Made by a program: the position numbers and the translations under genes. Shown here one piece after another: positions 47,197 to 56,062 of a stretch of 64,000 bases of DNA (its first letter is position 1; every line of letters starts with the position of its first letter). Below the pieces are notes generated by a model. That model saw only the letters and a program-made list of their open reading frames with translations. It had not been told where the DNA came from and ran no database searches. This stretch comes from Fimbriiglobus sp. GTDB taxonomy: Bacteria; Planctomycetota; Planctomycetia; Gemmatales; Gemmataceae. The stretch lies in contig JANXWE010000061.1 in assembly GCA_025351325.1 (NCBI GenBank), positions 1 to 64,000 of the forward strand, read 5' to 3'.

Positions 47197-48423
47197 ATGC
47201 CATTGGAAGCAGTCGCCTCGCAATACGAAACGGGAACCGATCAAGAGTTCCTCTACACGCTCAATTTCGGGCCGCAGCACCCGGCTACACATACGACGTT
47301 GCGATTGGTTCTCACCCTCGACGGTGAGACCATCGTGAAGGCGGTGCCCGATATCGGCTACCTGCATTCCGGGTTCGAAAAGCTCGGCGAAGATTTGGAT
47401 TTCAATCAGTATGTAACGATTGTGGATCGGATGAATTATGTGTCGCCGGTGGCGAACGAAATCGCCTGGCATCACACCATCGAAAAGCTGATGGGTTTGG
47501 AAATCACCCCGCGCTGCAAGTACATCCGCACCATCCTCGCGGAACTCGCCCGCATCAGCGATCACCTGCTCTGCGTCGGGGCCGTGGCACTCGACCTCGG
47601 CGGCCTGACGGCGTTCCTGTACGCCTTCAACGAGCGCGAAAAAGTCTACGACATCATCGAGAACGCGTCGGGTCAGCGGTTCCACCCGAGTTACACCCGC
47701 GTCGGCGGGTTGATCAACGATGTCAACGACGATTTCGTGACGCAAGTGCGTGCTTTTGTGAAGTCGTTCCCGAAAGCACACAGCGATGTTTGCCGGTTGC
47801 TGAACAAGAATAAAATCTTCATCGACCGCACTCAGGGTGTTGGCGTGCTCACTCGCGAAGAAGCGATCAACCGCAGTTGCACCGGGCCGGTTGGCCGGGC
47901 ATCTGGGATCGCCCGCGACTTGCGAAAAGATGAACCGTATTTGGCCTACCCCGAGTTGCAGGGTGCCTTCAAAATCGTCTGCAGCAACGGTGGCGACTGC
48001 TTAGCTCGCTACCTTGTGCGCATGGGCGAGATGGTCGAATCGGTAAACATCATCGCCGCGGCCATCGAGAATTTGCCGAGCGGCCCGGTGAACATCGGCA
48101 CCGATAGCAATGTGGTGATTCCGGACAAATCGGCCACCTACCGCAGCATCGAAGGATTGATTCAACACTTCGAGTTGTTCATGTGGAACCGACGCTTCGA
48201 GACGCCGGTGAACGAGGTTTACGGAGCCAACGAGACGGCCAACGGCGAACTCGGGTTCTACGTGGTGTCCGATGGCAGCGCGAAGGCCTGGCGTGCCCGC
48301 ACCCGGCCACCGTCGTTCATCCACTTCGCCACGTTCCCACACTTGGTGGAGGGCCATCAGATTTCCGACGTGGCCGCGATTCTCGGGAGCCTGAACATCA
48401 TTGCCGCCGAACTGGATCGCTGA
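47197..48423 (+). CDS. nuoD: NADH-quinone oxidoreductase subunit D
   Basis: LNFGPQHPATHTTLRLVLTLDGE, GYLHSGFEKLGED, terminal ADVAAILGSLNIIAAELDR-like end. Confidence 0.96.
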   Translation: MPLEAVASQYETGTDQEFLYTLNFGPQHPATHTTLRLVLTLDGETIVKAVPDIGYLHSGFEKLGEDLDFNQYVTIVDRMNYVSPVANEIAWHHTIEKLMGLEITPRCKYIRTILAELARISDHLLCVGAVALDLGGLTAFLYAFNEREKVYDIIENASGQRFHPSYTRVGGLINDVNDDFVTQVRAFVKSFPKAHSDVCRLLNKNKIFIDRTQGVGVLTREEAINRSCTGPVGRASGIARDLRKDEPYLAYPELQGAFKIVCSNGGDCLARYLVRMGEMVESVNIIAAAIENLPSGPVNIGTDSNVVIPDKSATYRSIEGLIQHFELFMWNRRFETPVNEVYGANETANGELGFYVVSDGSAKAWRARTRPPSFIHFATFPHLVEGHQISDVAAILGSLNIIAAELDR

Positions 48424-48431
48424 GAATCACT

Positions 48432-48911
48432 ATGCCCGAATTGAGCGAAGATCTAAAGAACCGCATCCGCGCCTATCTACCGCGCTACCCGCGCAAGCAG
48501 GCGGTGGTATTGCCGGCGCTGCACCTGGTGCACGACGAACTGCGGACGGTGTCAAACGAGGCCATCGTTGAGATTGCCGAGATCCTCGAATTGCATCCGT
48601 CCGAAGTTCACGACACCATGACCTTCTACGAGTTCTTCAAGCACGACGGCGACAAACTCGGGACATCCCGATTGTGGGTCTGTCGCGGTTTAGCCTGCAT
48701 GTTGCGCGGCGGTTATGAACTGCTCGACCACTGCCAAGACACGCTCGGTGTGAAGTGCGGCGAGACCACCGCCGACGGACGCATCACCCTGGAATTCGCC
48801 GAATGCATCGGTGCTTGCGATGGTGCACCGGCCTGCTTGAAAGATGATATCCATGTGATGAACGTGACGCCGAAGTCGGCCGATGAATTGATTGCGAAGC
48901 TGCGTTCTTAA
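48432..48911 (+). CDS. nuoE: NADH-quinone oxidoreductase subunit E
   Basis: Thioredoxin-like 2Fe-2S protein: VCRGLACMLRGGYELLDHC...FAECIGACDGAPA. Confidence 0.95.
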   Translation: MPELSEDLKNRIRAYLPRYPRKQAVVLPALHLVHDELRTVSNEAIVEIAEILELHPSEVHDTMTFYEFFKHDGDKLGTSRLWVCRGLACMLRGGYELLDHCQDTLGVKCGETTADGRITLEFAECIGACDGAPACLKDDIHVMNVTPKSADELIAKLRS

Positions 48912-48942
48912 ATTCGTGTGAACCGCGAACCGTGAGTGAATC

Positions 48943-50310
48943 ATGCCATTCGAACCGATCCTGCTCGCCCGTATCAATAAGCCAAATAGCATCCAACTCA
49001 ACGGCTACCGGGCTGATGGTGGCTATGCTACATTCGAGCGGGCGTTGCGCGAGAAACAGCCACTCGAAGTCGTCACGCAGGTGAAAGATTCCGGGTTGCG
49101 TGGCCGCGGTGGTGCGGGCTTCCCGACGGGGTTGAAATGGACCTTCTTGCCGAAGGATCACCCCGGCCCGATTTATCTCTGTATCAACGCCGATGAATCG
49201 GAACCGTGCACGTACAACAACCGCATATTGATGGAGAAAGATCCCCATCAGGTGCTCGAAGGGATCATGATTTCGAGCTACGCAATTCGGTCGGAATGTG
49301 CGTACTTTTACATCCGTTATGAATACGGTGATGCCTACCGGAATCTGCAAGCCGCCATCGACGAATGCTACGCGGCCGGTTTGCTGGGCAAGAACATCCA
49401 CGGCAGTGGCTTCAACTTGGATATCTACATCCATCGCGGCGCTGGGGCATACATTTGCGGCGAAGAGACGGGGCTGATCGAATCGATCGAAGGCAAACGG
49501 GCTTGGCCGCGGATTAAGCCACCCTTCCCCGCCATCGAAGGGGCGTTCCGCAAGCCGACCATCGTGAACAACGTCGAAACCATGGCCTGCGTTACGCAGA
49601 TTCTCCGACGTGGCAACGACTGGTTCAAGTCGATGGGGGTGCCGCCCGATCCGAAAAACCCACGTGATGCCGGGAGCTACGGGCCGAAGCTGTACACGAT
49701 TGCCGGACACGTCAACGAACCGAAGTGCGTGGAACTGCCGATGGGGGTTACCATCCGCGAACTCGTGGAGAAGCACGGTGGCGGGGTCTGGAAAGGCCGC
49801 AAGGCGAAGTCGGTGAACCCCGGTGGCCTCAGCATGGGCTTCGCCAAATGCGACTTGGCGTTGAAAGGGGAAGACGGCAAAACCGAGTACGACATCCCGC
49901 TGGACTTTAACGGGCCGGGCAAAATCGGTTGCCTGGGGTTGGGCACCGCGGCCATCACGGTCATCGACGATCAGACCAGCATGGTCGATGTGCTGCACAA
50001 CGTCTGCCAGTTCTTCAGCCACGAGAGTTGCGGGCAATGCACCCCGTGCCGTGAGGGTACTGGCTGGATGCTCAAGATCACCGATCGCCTCCGCCGGGGC
50101 CAAGGCCGGCGTGAAGATTTGGATGTGCTCGTGGATGTCGCCGACCGGATCGGTATGATGCCAGGAACGACAATCTGTGGACTTGCCGACGGGGCTGGCT
50201 GGCCGGTGAAGACCGCCATCCGCAAATTCCGCCAAGAGTTCGAGGACGTCATCCGCAGCGGGGCCAAGAGTGTCCACTCGAAGTCGCTGCAATTGGTCGA
50301 TGCCCATTAA
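48943..50310 (+). CDS. nuoF: NADH-quinone oxidoreductase subunit F
   Basis: SGLRGRGGAGFPTGLKWTF, NADESEPCTYNNR, GAGAYICGEETGLIESIEGKRAWPR, SCGQCTPCREGTGWM. Confidence 0.97.
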   Translation: MPFEPILLARINKPNSIQLNGYRADGGYATFERALREKQPLEVVTQVKDSGLRGRGGAGFPTGLKWTFLPKDHPGPIYLCINADESEPCTYNNRILMEKDPHQVLEGIMISSYAIRSECAYFYIRYEYGDAYRNLQAAIDECYAAGLLGKNIHGSGFNLDIYIHRGAGAYICGEETGLIESIEGKRAWPRIKPPFPAIEGAFRKPTIVNNVETMACVTQILRRGNDWFKSMGVPPDPKNPRDAGSYGPKLYTIAGHVNEPKCVELPMGVTIRELVEKHGGGVWKGRKAKSVNPGGLSMGFAKCDLALKGEDGKTEYDIPLDFNGPGKIGCLGLGTAAITVIDDQTSMVDVLHNVCQFFSHESCGQCTPCREGTGWMLKITDRLRRGQGRREDLDVLVDVADRIGMMPGTTICGLADGAGWPVKTAIRKFRQEFEDVIRSGAKSVHSKSLQLVDAH

Positions 50311-50328
50311 CAGACGGGGATGACGATC

Positions 50329-50778
50329 ATGCGATGCGTTTCGACTCTGTTCGTCTTGATGGTGGTGTCGCTCGGTTGCTCCAAGGCTCCGAAGTCGACC
50401 TCGACAGAGCCGCCGGTGGATAATCGCAACACGAATTATCAACCCGGTGCGGGTACGGCCATTAACACTATCAAAGCGGGAAAACGGCTGGCTGCGATGA
50501 ACGATTTCGACCAGTTGAAATTCTTCATCTTCAATTATGAACTCGACAATAACCGGATGCCTACGAAAGAAGAACTGCGAACGAGTTTGAAAACCGATGC
50601 GGCCAACCTGCTGAAACTGATCGATGATGGTGCCATTATTTTGCCGTCGACTCTCCAGAAGAGCGGTCTTTGGGCTTACGAAGTCGATGCGGACAAAGCC
50701 GGTGGCATCGTGGTGGTTGCCAACGCCGTCAGCCGAAAGACGGCCGACGAAGTGAAGACGCTGCTCGCACAAAAGTGA
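50329..50778 (+). CDS. small putative lipoprotein inserted in the nuo operon
   Basis: Lipobox-like MRCVSTLFVLMVVSLGCSKAP; helical remainder; between nuoF and nuoG on the same strand. Confidence 0.7.
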   Translation: MRCVSTLFVLMVVSLGCSKAPKSTSTEPPVDNRNTNYQPGAGTAINTIKAGKRLAAMNDFDQLKFFIFNYELDNNRMPTKEELRTSLKTDAANLLKLIDDGAIILPSTLQKSGLWAYEVDADKAGGIVVVANAVSRKTADEVKTLLAQK

Positions 50779-50797
50779 CCTCAACGGATTCTGCGAT

Positions 50798-52477
50798 ATG
50801 CCCACGGTTTATGTGAACGACAAGCCGGTCGAGATCGGTACCGAGAAGCTGAACTGCGTCCAAGTCGCGGCGAAGGCCGGCGTCGAAATCCCGCACTACT
50901 GCTACCACCCGGCACTGAGCGTCGTCGCGTCGTGTCGGATGTGCTTGATCGAAATGGGAGACCTCAAAGACGGCAAAGTGACCATGCAGCCGAAGGTGCT
51001 ACCCGGTTGCCAAACGCCCGTTAAAGACGGCTCGGTAATTGTCACCGGCGACTACGCGAAGCGTGATGCTGCCACGAAGGCGCTCCCGTACGACGCCGCA
51101 TACAAACCGGGCGAGAAGACGCAGAAGGCCCAAGCGGACACGCTCGAAGGCCTGCTGCTGAACCACCCGCTCGATTGCCCCGTCTGCGATAAAGCCGGCG
51201 AGTGCAAGCTGCAGGACTACAGTTTCCAGTACGGCCACGGCGAGAGCCGGATGGTGGACACCAAAAACACCCCTGCGAACAAGCCGGAGATCAGCAGCAA
51301 AATCACGCTGTTCACCGACCGCTGCATCCTCTGCACCCGCTGCGTCCGCTTCACGCGGGAAATCTCGGGCACCAGTGAATTGCAAGTCGTCGGCCGTGGT
51401 CACCACGAAGAAATCGACGTCTTCCCCGGTTACCCGCTCGAAAACAAACTCTCCGGCAACGTCGTCGATCTCTGCCCGGTGGGTGCGCTCGGTAGTAAAG
51501 ATTTCCTGTACACCCAACGTGTCTGGTACCTCAAAACCACCGACAACGTCTGTGCCGGTTGCAGCACGGGTTGCAGCATCCACACCGACGCGAACAAAGA
51601 CATCGTCTACCGCCTGCGGCCCCGGCCGAACCCGGCGGCCCAAGGCGACTTCATGTGCGACGAAGGCCGCTGGGGTTACCACTACACGAATTCACCCGAC
51701 CGCATCACCCGGCCGCTGAGCCGCGAAAATGGCGCACTCCGTCCGTTCGATTGGGCCGGGTTGGCGAAGTTGAAAGAGTCGTTCGGCGCCGCGAAGAAAG
51801 CCGTCGCGGTGCTGTCGCCGTTCCTCACCGTCGAAGAGGCTTACCGCCTCGGCACGGCATTCCAGTCGATTCACAAAGACGTCCGATTGGTGCTCGGCCC
51901 GGTGCCCGTGGTCGGCGAGGACGACCTGTACCCGAAGGACGTGAAAGGCCGGGCGGTCACGCCGACGAAGTTCATCATCCACGCCGAGAAGTGCCCGAAC
52001 CGCCGGGGTGTCGAATCGGTACTCCAGAAGCTCCAGGGTGAAGTAATCGCCTTCGCCAGCGCGGTGAATCAGCCGATGGATGCCCTGTGGTTCACCGGTG
52101 GGTACCCGAACGCAGACGCCGTGAACGCGGCCATGCCGGACAACTGGACGGCAGCCAAGCTGCTCGTGGTTCAAGACCTGTTCCACTCGAAACTCATGAA
52201 GGCCGCGACCACGATCTTGCCCGCCACGACTGCCTTTGAAAAGGATGGCACGTTCGTGAACCATTCGGGTTTGGCCCAATCGTTCGTGAAGGCGATCAAG
52301 GCACCCGTGGAAGTCCGCAGCGAGTTGCAACTCGGGTACGACCTTGCCGGCAAGAAGGGTCTCGCCACGGTCGCGGCGGTTCGCAAAGATCTCGCCAAAG
52401 AGATGCCACAGTATGCCTCGTTGGAGGTGGTGGCACCCGCGAAAGCTGGTAGCCGCTTGGAACTCGCCACGGTCTGA
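50798..52477 (+). CDS. nuoG: NADH-quinone oxidoreductase subunit G (559 aa)
   Basis: IPHYCYHPALSVVASCRMCLIEM, HPLDCPVCDKAGECKLQDYSFQYG, DRCILCTRCVRFTREI, NVCAGCSTGCSIHTD. Confidence 0.95.
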   Translation: MPTVYVNDKPVEIGTEKLNCVQVAAKAGVEIPHYCYHPALSVVASCRMCLIEMGDLKDGKVTMQPKVLPGCQTPVKDGSVIVTGDYAKRDAATKALPYDAAYKPGEKTQKAQADTLEGLLLNHPLDCPVCDKAGECKLQDYSFQYGHGESRMVDTKNTPANKPEISSKITLFTDRCILCTRCVRFTREISGTSELQVVGRGHHEEIDVFPGYPLENKLSGNVVDLCPVGALGSKDFLYTQRVWYLKTTDNVCAGCSTGCSIHTDANKDIVYRLRPRPNPAAQGDFMCDEGRWGYHYTNSPDRITRPLSRENGALRPFDWAGLAKLKESFGAAKKAVAVLSPFLTVEEAYRLGTAFQSIHKDVRLVLGPVPVVGEDDLYPKDVKGRAVTPTKFIIHAEKCPNRRGVESVLQKLQGEVIAFASAVNQPMDALWFTGGYPNADAVNAAMPDNWTAAKLLVVQDLFHSKLMKAATTILPATTAFEKDGTFVNHSGLAQSFVKAIKAPVEVRSELQLGYDLAGKKGLATVAAVRKDLAKEMPQYASLEVVAPAKAGSRLELATV

Positions 52478-52510
52478 TTTAGAACGACGCAACTGGGGTA
52501 AAGGGACGCG

Positions 52511-53767
52511 ATGCCGGAATTCGATCTGCTCACCACGGCCATCATCATCGGTGGCCTCGTGCTGATTGTGATGAGTCTCGTCGGCTATGCCACGTTGGCG
52601 GAACGCAAAGTCTCCGCGTGGATTCAAGACCGCGTCGGCCCGAACCGAGTTGGGCCATTCGGCTTGCTGCAACCACTTGCCGACGGTGGTAAGTTCTTCC
52701 TCAAAGAATCGCCGATCCCGTCGCACGTTGACAAAGTGTTTTACCTGCTCGCCCCAGCCGCTGCGATGGCCATCGCGCTCATGGCACTAGCTGTTGTGCC
52801 GTGGGGTGGAACGACACCACCACCGAAGCCCGTGGCCGTGGAAATGGCGGCGGATGGGAAGACACTCGATTATTCCAAGAGCGTGCAGGAATACGATCGC
52901 GTCCAGGGCAGCTATCGCGACCAATTCCAAGGGGTGATTGCTCCGGGCCTCGATATCGGCATCGTGTATGTGTTCGCACTCGGTAGCTTGGCCATCTACG
53001 GGGTGATCCTTGGTGGTTGGTCGTCCGACAACAAATATTCGTTGCTCGGTTCGCTGCGATCTTCGGCTCAGATCATCAGTTACGAAATCCCTCTCGGCAT
53101 GAGCATCGTCGGCGTCGTGTTGTTCGCCGGCTCTTTGAATCTCGAAACGATCATCGCCTGGCAGAAGCAAAACGGTTGGTTCCTGATGTTCCAACCACTG
53201 GCGTTTCTGATGTTCATGGTCAGCGTGTACGCCGAGTGCAACCGCTTGCCGTTCGACTTGCCCGAAGCGGAACAAGAACTCGTCGGTGGCTACCTCACCG
53301 AGTACGGTAGCCTGAAATTCGGCATGTTCATGCTCGGCGAATACACCCATATGATCACGACGAGCTTCCTCATGAGCATCGTCTTCTGGGGTGGATGGAG
53401 TCTGTTCGGCCTCGAAGATTCGTTCACCGATCCGATCGCGGCCGCCGTGCTCAAAGCGAGCATTCTCGGGGCCAAGATGCTCGGCTTTTTGCTGCTCTAC
53501 ATCGTCATCCGCTGGACGATCCCACGCTTCCGCTTCGACCAGCTCATGGCACTCGCTTGGAAAATCTTGATCCCGTTGTCGTTGGTGCACCTGCTCGCAG
53601 CCATGATCGTCCGCCAATACGGATTGTCGATGTATGTGCTGACGGGCATCTCGATCGGGCTATTTATCGCCGTGGGTGCCATCGCCGCGTTTTACAAAAT
53701 TGCCCCAGACAACGCCCCACGCCGCAAGGTGATTCCGAAGATGTTACCGCGGGTAATGGTGGGTTGA
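52511..53767 (+). CDS. nuoH: NADH-quinone oxidoreductase subunit H
   Basis: AERKVSAWIQDRVGPNRVGPFGLLQPLADGGKFFLKE, AECNRLPFDLPEAEQELVGGYLTEYGSLKFGMFMLGEY. Confidence 0.97.
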   Translation: MPEFDLLTTAIIIGGLVLIVMSLVGYATLAERKVSAWIQDRVGPNRVGPFGLLQPLADGGKFFLKESPIPSHVDKVFYLLAPAAAMAIALMALAVVPWGGTTPPPKPVAVEMAADGKTLDYSKSVQEYDRVQGSYRDQFQGVIAPGLDIGIVYVFALGSLAIYGVILGGWSSDNKYSLLGSLRSSAQIISYEIPLGMSIVGVVLFAGSLNLETIIAWQKQNGWFLMFQPLAFLMFMVSVYAECNRLPFDLPEAEQELVGGYLTEYGSLKFGMFMLGEYTHMITTSFLMSIVFWGGWSLFGLEDSFTDPIAAAVLKASILGAKMLGFLLLYIVIRWTIPRFRFDQLMALAWKILIPLSLVHLLAAMIVRQYGLSMYVLTGISIGLFIAVGAIAAFYKIAPDNAPRRKVIPKMLPRVMVG

Positions 53768-53865
53768 CCGTGGCGACAAGTTTCCAACTTGTCGCCACGG
53801 TTTCTCCGATCAATGCGACTAGTACCAAGCCATTGTCGACAAGTTGGAAACTTGTCGCCACGTAG
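53768..53865. repeat. REPIN-like inverted palindrome doublet B between nuoH and nuoI
   Basis: 53768-53800 CCGTGGCGACAAGTT-TCC-AACTTGTCGCCACGG (perfect 15-bp stem, starts right after the nuoH stop); 53837-53857 CGACAAGTT-GGA-AACTTGTCG followed by CCACGTAGG. Confidence 0.8.
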
Positions 53866-53876
53866 GAAACTCAGCC

Positions 53877-54440
53877 ATGCCAATTGCCGCATCAGATATC
53901 AAGTGGGTAGAAGCCCCGAAGCTCGGCTTCCTCGGACAGCTCTATTTGCCCATCGTGTACGACGGGTTGAAGACGACGGTCAGCCACATTTTTAGCAAGA
54001 AGCGTACGGAATCGTACCCGGAACAAGAACCGACGCTTCCACCGAACTACCGGGGCGTTCACCGCTTGAACCGCGATGATCAAGACCGCGTCAAGTGTGT
54101 GGCTTGCTACATGTGTGCCACGGCGTGCCCGGCACATTGCATCGACATCGTGGCGGCACCAGCCCCAGCTAGTTGGACGGATCGCGAGAAGTATCCCGAG
54201 ACATTCGTGATCGACGAACTCCGTTGCATCTACTGCGGCATGTGCGAAGAAGCCTGCCCCGTGGATGCCATCGAACTCACCACGCTGTACGACCTCACGG
54301 GTCTGAGCCGCGAACAACTGATCTTCGATAAAGAAAAGTTGCTCAGCGTGTTCGACATCACCACCAAAGCAGGCACCGACCCCGTTCGCAGCCGCTCGGG
54401 TGCTCTCGGCCCAGCGTCGGAGCGACCTGTGACCGCTTAA
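53877..54440 (+). CDS. nuoI: NADH-quinone oxidoreductase subunit I
   Basis: CVACYMCATACPAHCIDIVA and LRCIYCGMCEEACPVDAIEL 4Fe-4S motifs. Confidence 0.96.
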   Translation: MPIAASDIKWVEAPKLGFLGQLYLPIVYDGLKTTVSHIFSKKRTESYPEQEPTLPPNYRGVHRLNRDDQDRVKCVACYMCATACPAHCIDIVAAPAPASWTDREKYPETFVIDELRCIYCGMCEEACPVDAIELTTLYDLTGLSREQLIFDKEKLLSVFDITTKAGTDPVRSRSGALGPASERPVTA

Positions 54441-54533
54441 GCTTGTTTTTGATCTTTTCAGTGACTTCTGGGACTCTGCGGTGAATGTTCCTAGACTAGG
54501 CGAGTTCGATTTTCTTAACCGCATGGCCCCCTG

Positions 54534-55637
54534 ATGCCGCCCGAACTTTCTAACCCCAAACTGCAACTGGCGTTCGCGCTCGTTATCGGGGCGCTCGGTA
54601 CGTACTTACTGCTCCCCAAACCGAAACGGCGTTCCATTGCCAGCGGTCTGTTCTTGCTGATCGCCGCAGTGTCGATCTTGGGGCTGTTCGTCGTCCAGAC
54701 GTTCGGCAAACCCATCGGCGAATTCATTCCCGACATCTTGTTTTGGCTCTTCTCAACGGGGGCCATCGGTTTCGGCACGTTGCAAGTGGTTCAGCGGAAC
54801 CCGGCCCGCGGAGCCATTGCGTTCGCCTTCGTCATCCTCAGCAGTTGCGGATTGTTCCTGCTGTTGGCAGCACCGTTCCTCATGGCGGCCACGATCATCA
54901 TTTACGCCGGGGCGATCATTGTGACGTTCCTGTTCGTCTTGATGTTGTCGAACGTCAAAGGCGCTTCGAACGAGAACGACCGCTCCCGCGAGCCACTACT
55001 TGGCAGCTTGGCCGGGTTCGCATTCATCGGCCTGATTCTGTTCACGCTGTTGCATGCGAAGCCCGTCGAAGCCGCGAGTATCTCGGGTGAGTTCACGGAG
55101 TTGAACCTGCCCGCCGCGTTGCTGACGTCCGACGACCGTTCGTCACTCCGAGAAGTGCGGATCGAACTCGACAAAGCACTGGCGAACGACGATGCCAAAG
55201 CCGCCGCCGAGGGTGCGAAGGCGGCCCACGATAAACTCGCGGAGATCATCGGTGGTGACGGCGTCAGCGGACAACGCAAATCCGTTCTGGAGCGACTTCG
55301 CCCATTGATCGGCGACCCGAAGAAACCGATGACGCACGACCCACGCTTACTCGCCTTCACGAAACAAACGCTGCAATTGCAGAAGGCGAATCACGACCTC
55401 GAAGGTCATCTGCTATCCAGTGCGGATGCTTCCGACAAGCAATCGTTGCAGAAACTGAGAGACGAAGTGACGGTCTACTCGGGCCAGGGCCAGTTGCCCG
55501 CCCGCAACGTCAGCAACATCGGCTTGCTGCTTTACTCGGAACATTTACTGGCGGTCGAAATGGCGGGCACGTTGCTCCTCGTGGCGACGATCGGCGCAGT
55601 GGCCATCGCCGGTCGCAAAAAGGGAGTGGCCGTATGA
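54534..55637 (+). CDS. nuoJ: NADH-quinone oxidoreductase subunit J with large soluble insert
   Basis: FLMAATIIIYAGAIIVTFLFVLML core and C-terminal NVSNIGLLLYSEHLLAVEMAGTLLLVATIGAVAIA; 367 aa. Confidence 0.92.
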   Translation: MPPELSNPKLQLAFALVIGALGTYLLLPKPKRRSIASGLFLLIAAVSILGLFVVQTFGKPIGEFIPDILFWLFSTGAIGFGTLQVVQRNPARGAIAFAFVILSSCGLFLLLAAPFLMAATIIIYAGAIIVTFLFVLMLSNVKGASNENDRSREPLLGSLAGFAFIGLILFTLLHAKPVEAASISGEFTELNLPAALLTSDDRSSLREVRIELDKALANDDAKAAAEGAKAAHDKLAEIIGGDGVSGQRKSVLERLRPLIGDPKKPMTHDPRLLAFTKQTLQLQKANHDLEGHLLSSADASDKQSLQKLRDEVTVYSGQGQLPARNVSNIGLLLYSEHLLAVEMAGTLLLVATIGAVAIAGRKKGVAV

Positions 55638-56062
55638 TCTCCCTGTCCCATTTCCTAGTCGTCGGTGCGGTGCTCTTCGGGTTGGGATTGGTCGGCTTCC
55701 TCACCCGCCGTAACCTCATCACGCTGTTCCTCTGTGCCGAGCTCATGCTGCAAGGCGTGGTGTTGAACTTCCTCGCGTTCGGTCGCATGCACGGTAGCTT
55801 GAACGGGCAAGTCTTCGGCCTGTTCATCATCACCGTGGCCGCGTGCGAAGCGGGCCTCGCTCTGGCACTGTTCCTCATGCTCTATCGCCGCGGTCGCAGC
55901 CTCGACTCCGGCCTCTGGCAAACCATCCACGAACAAGGCATTCCTCCCGTGGTCGACGTCGAGCCGCTGCCAATTTATATTCCGGATGTCCATCCGATCC
56001 TCCCGGTCGCCGGGCGGAAACCCGGTGTCGGTCCGAAGGCGGAGGAGCCGTCCCGTGCTTGA
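55634..56062 (+). CDS. nuoK: NADH-quinone oxidoreductase subunit K with C-terminal extension
   Basis: FLTRRNLITLFLCAELMLQGVVLNFLAFG...EAGLALALFLMLYRR; ATGA overlap with nuoJ. Confidence 0.93.
   Translation: MISLSHFLVVGAVLFGLGLVGFLTRRNLITLFLCAELMLQGVVLNFLAFGRMHGSLNGQVFGLFIITVAACEAGLALALFLMLYRRGRSLDSGLWQTIHEQGIPPVVDVEPLPIYIPDVHPILPVAGRKPGVGPKAEEPSRA

Noticed and set aside
48784-50805. 673-aa minus-strand ORF antisense to nuoE, nuoF and the lipoprotein gene
   Set aside because: Antisense shadow of conserved complex I genes.
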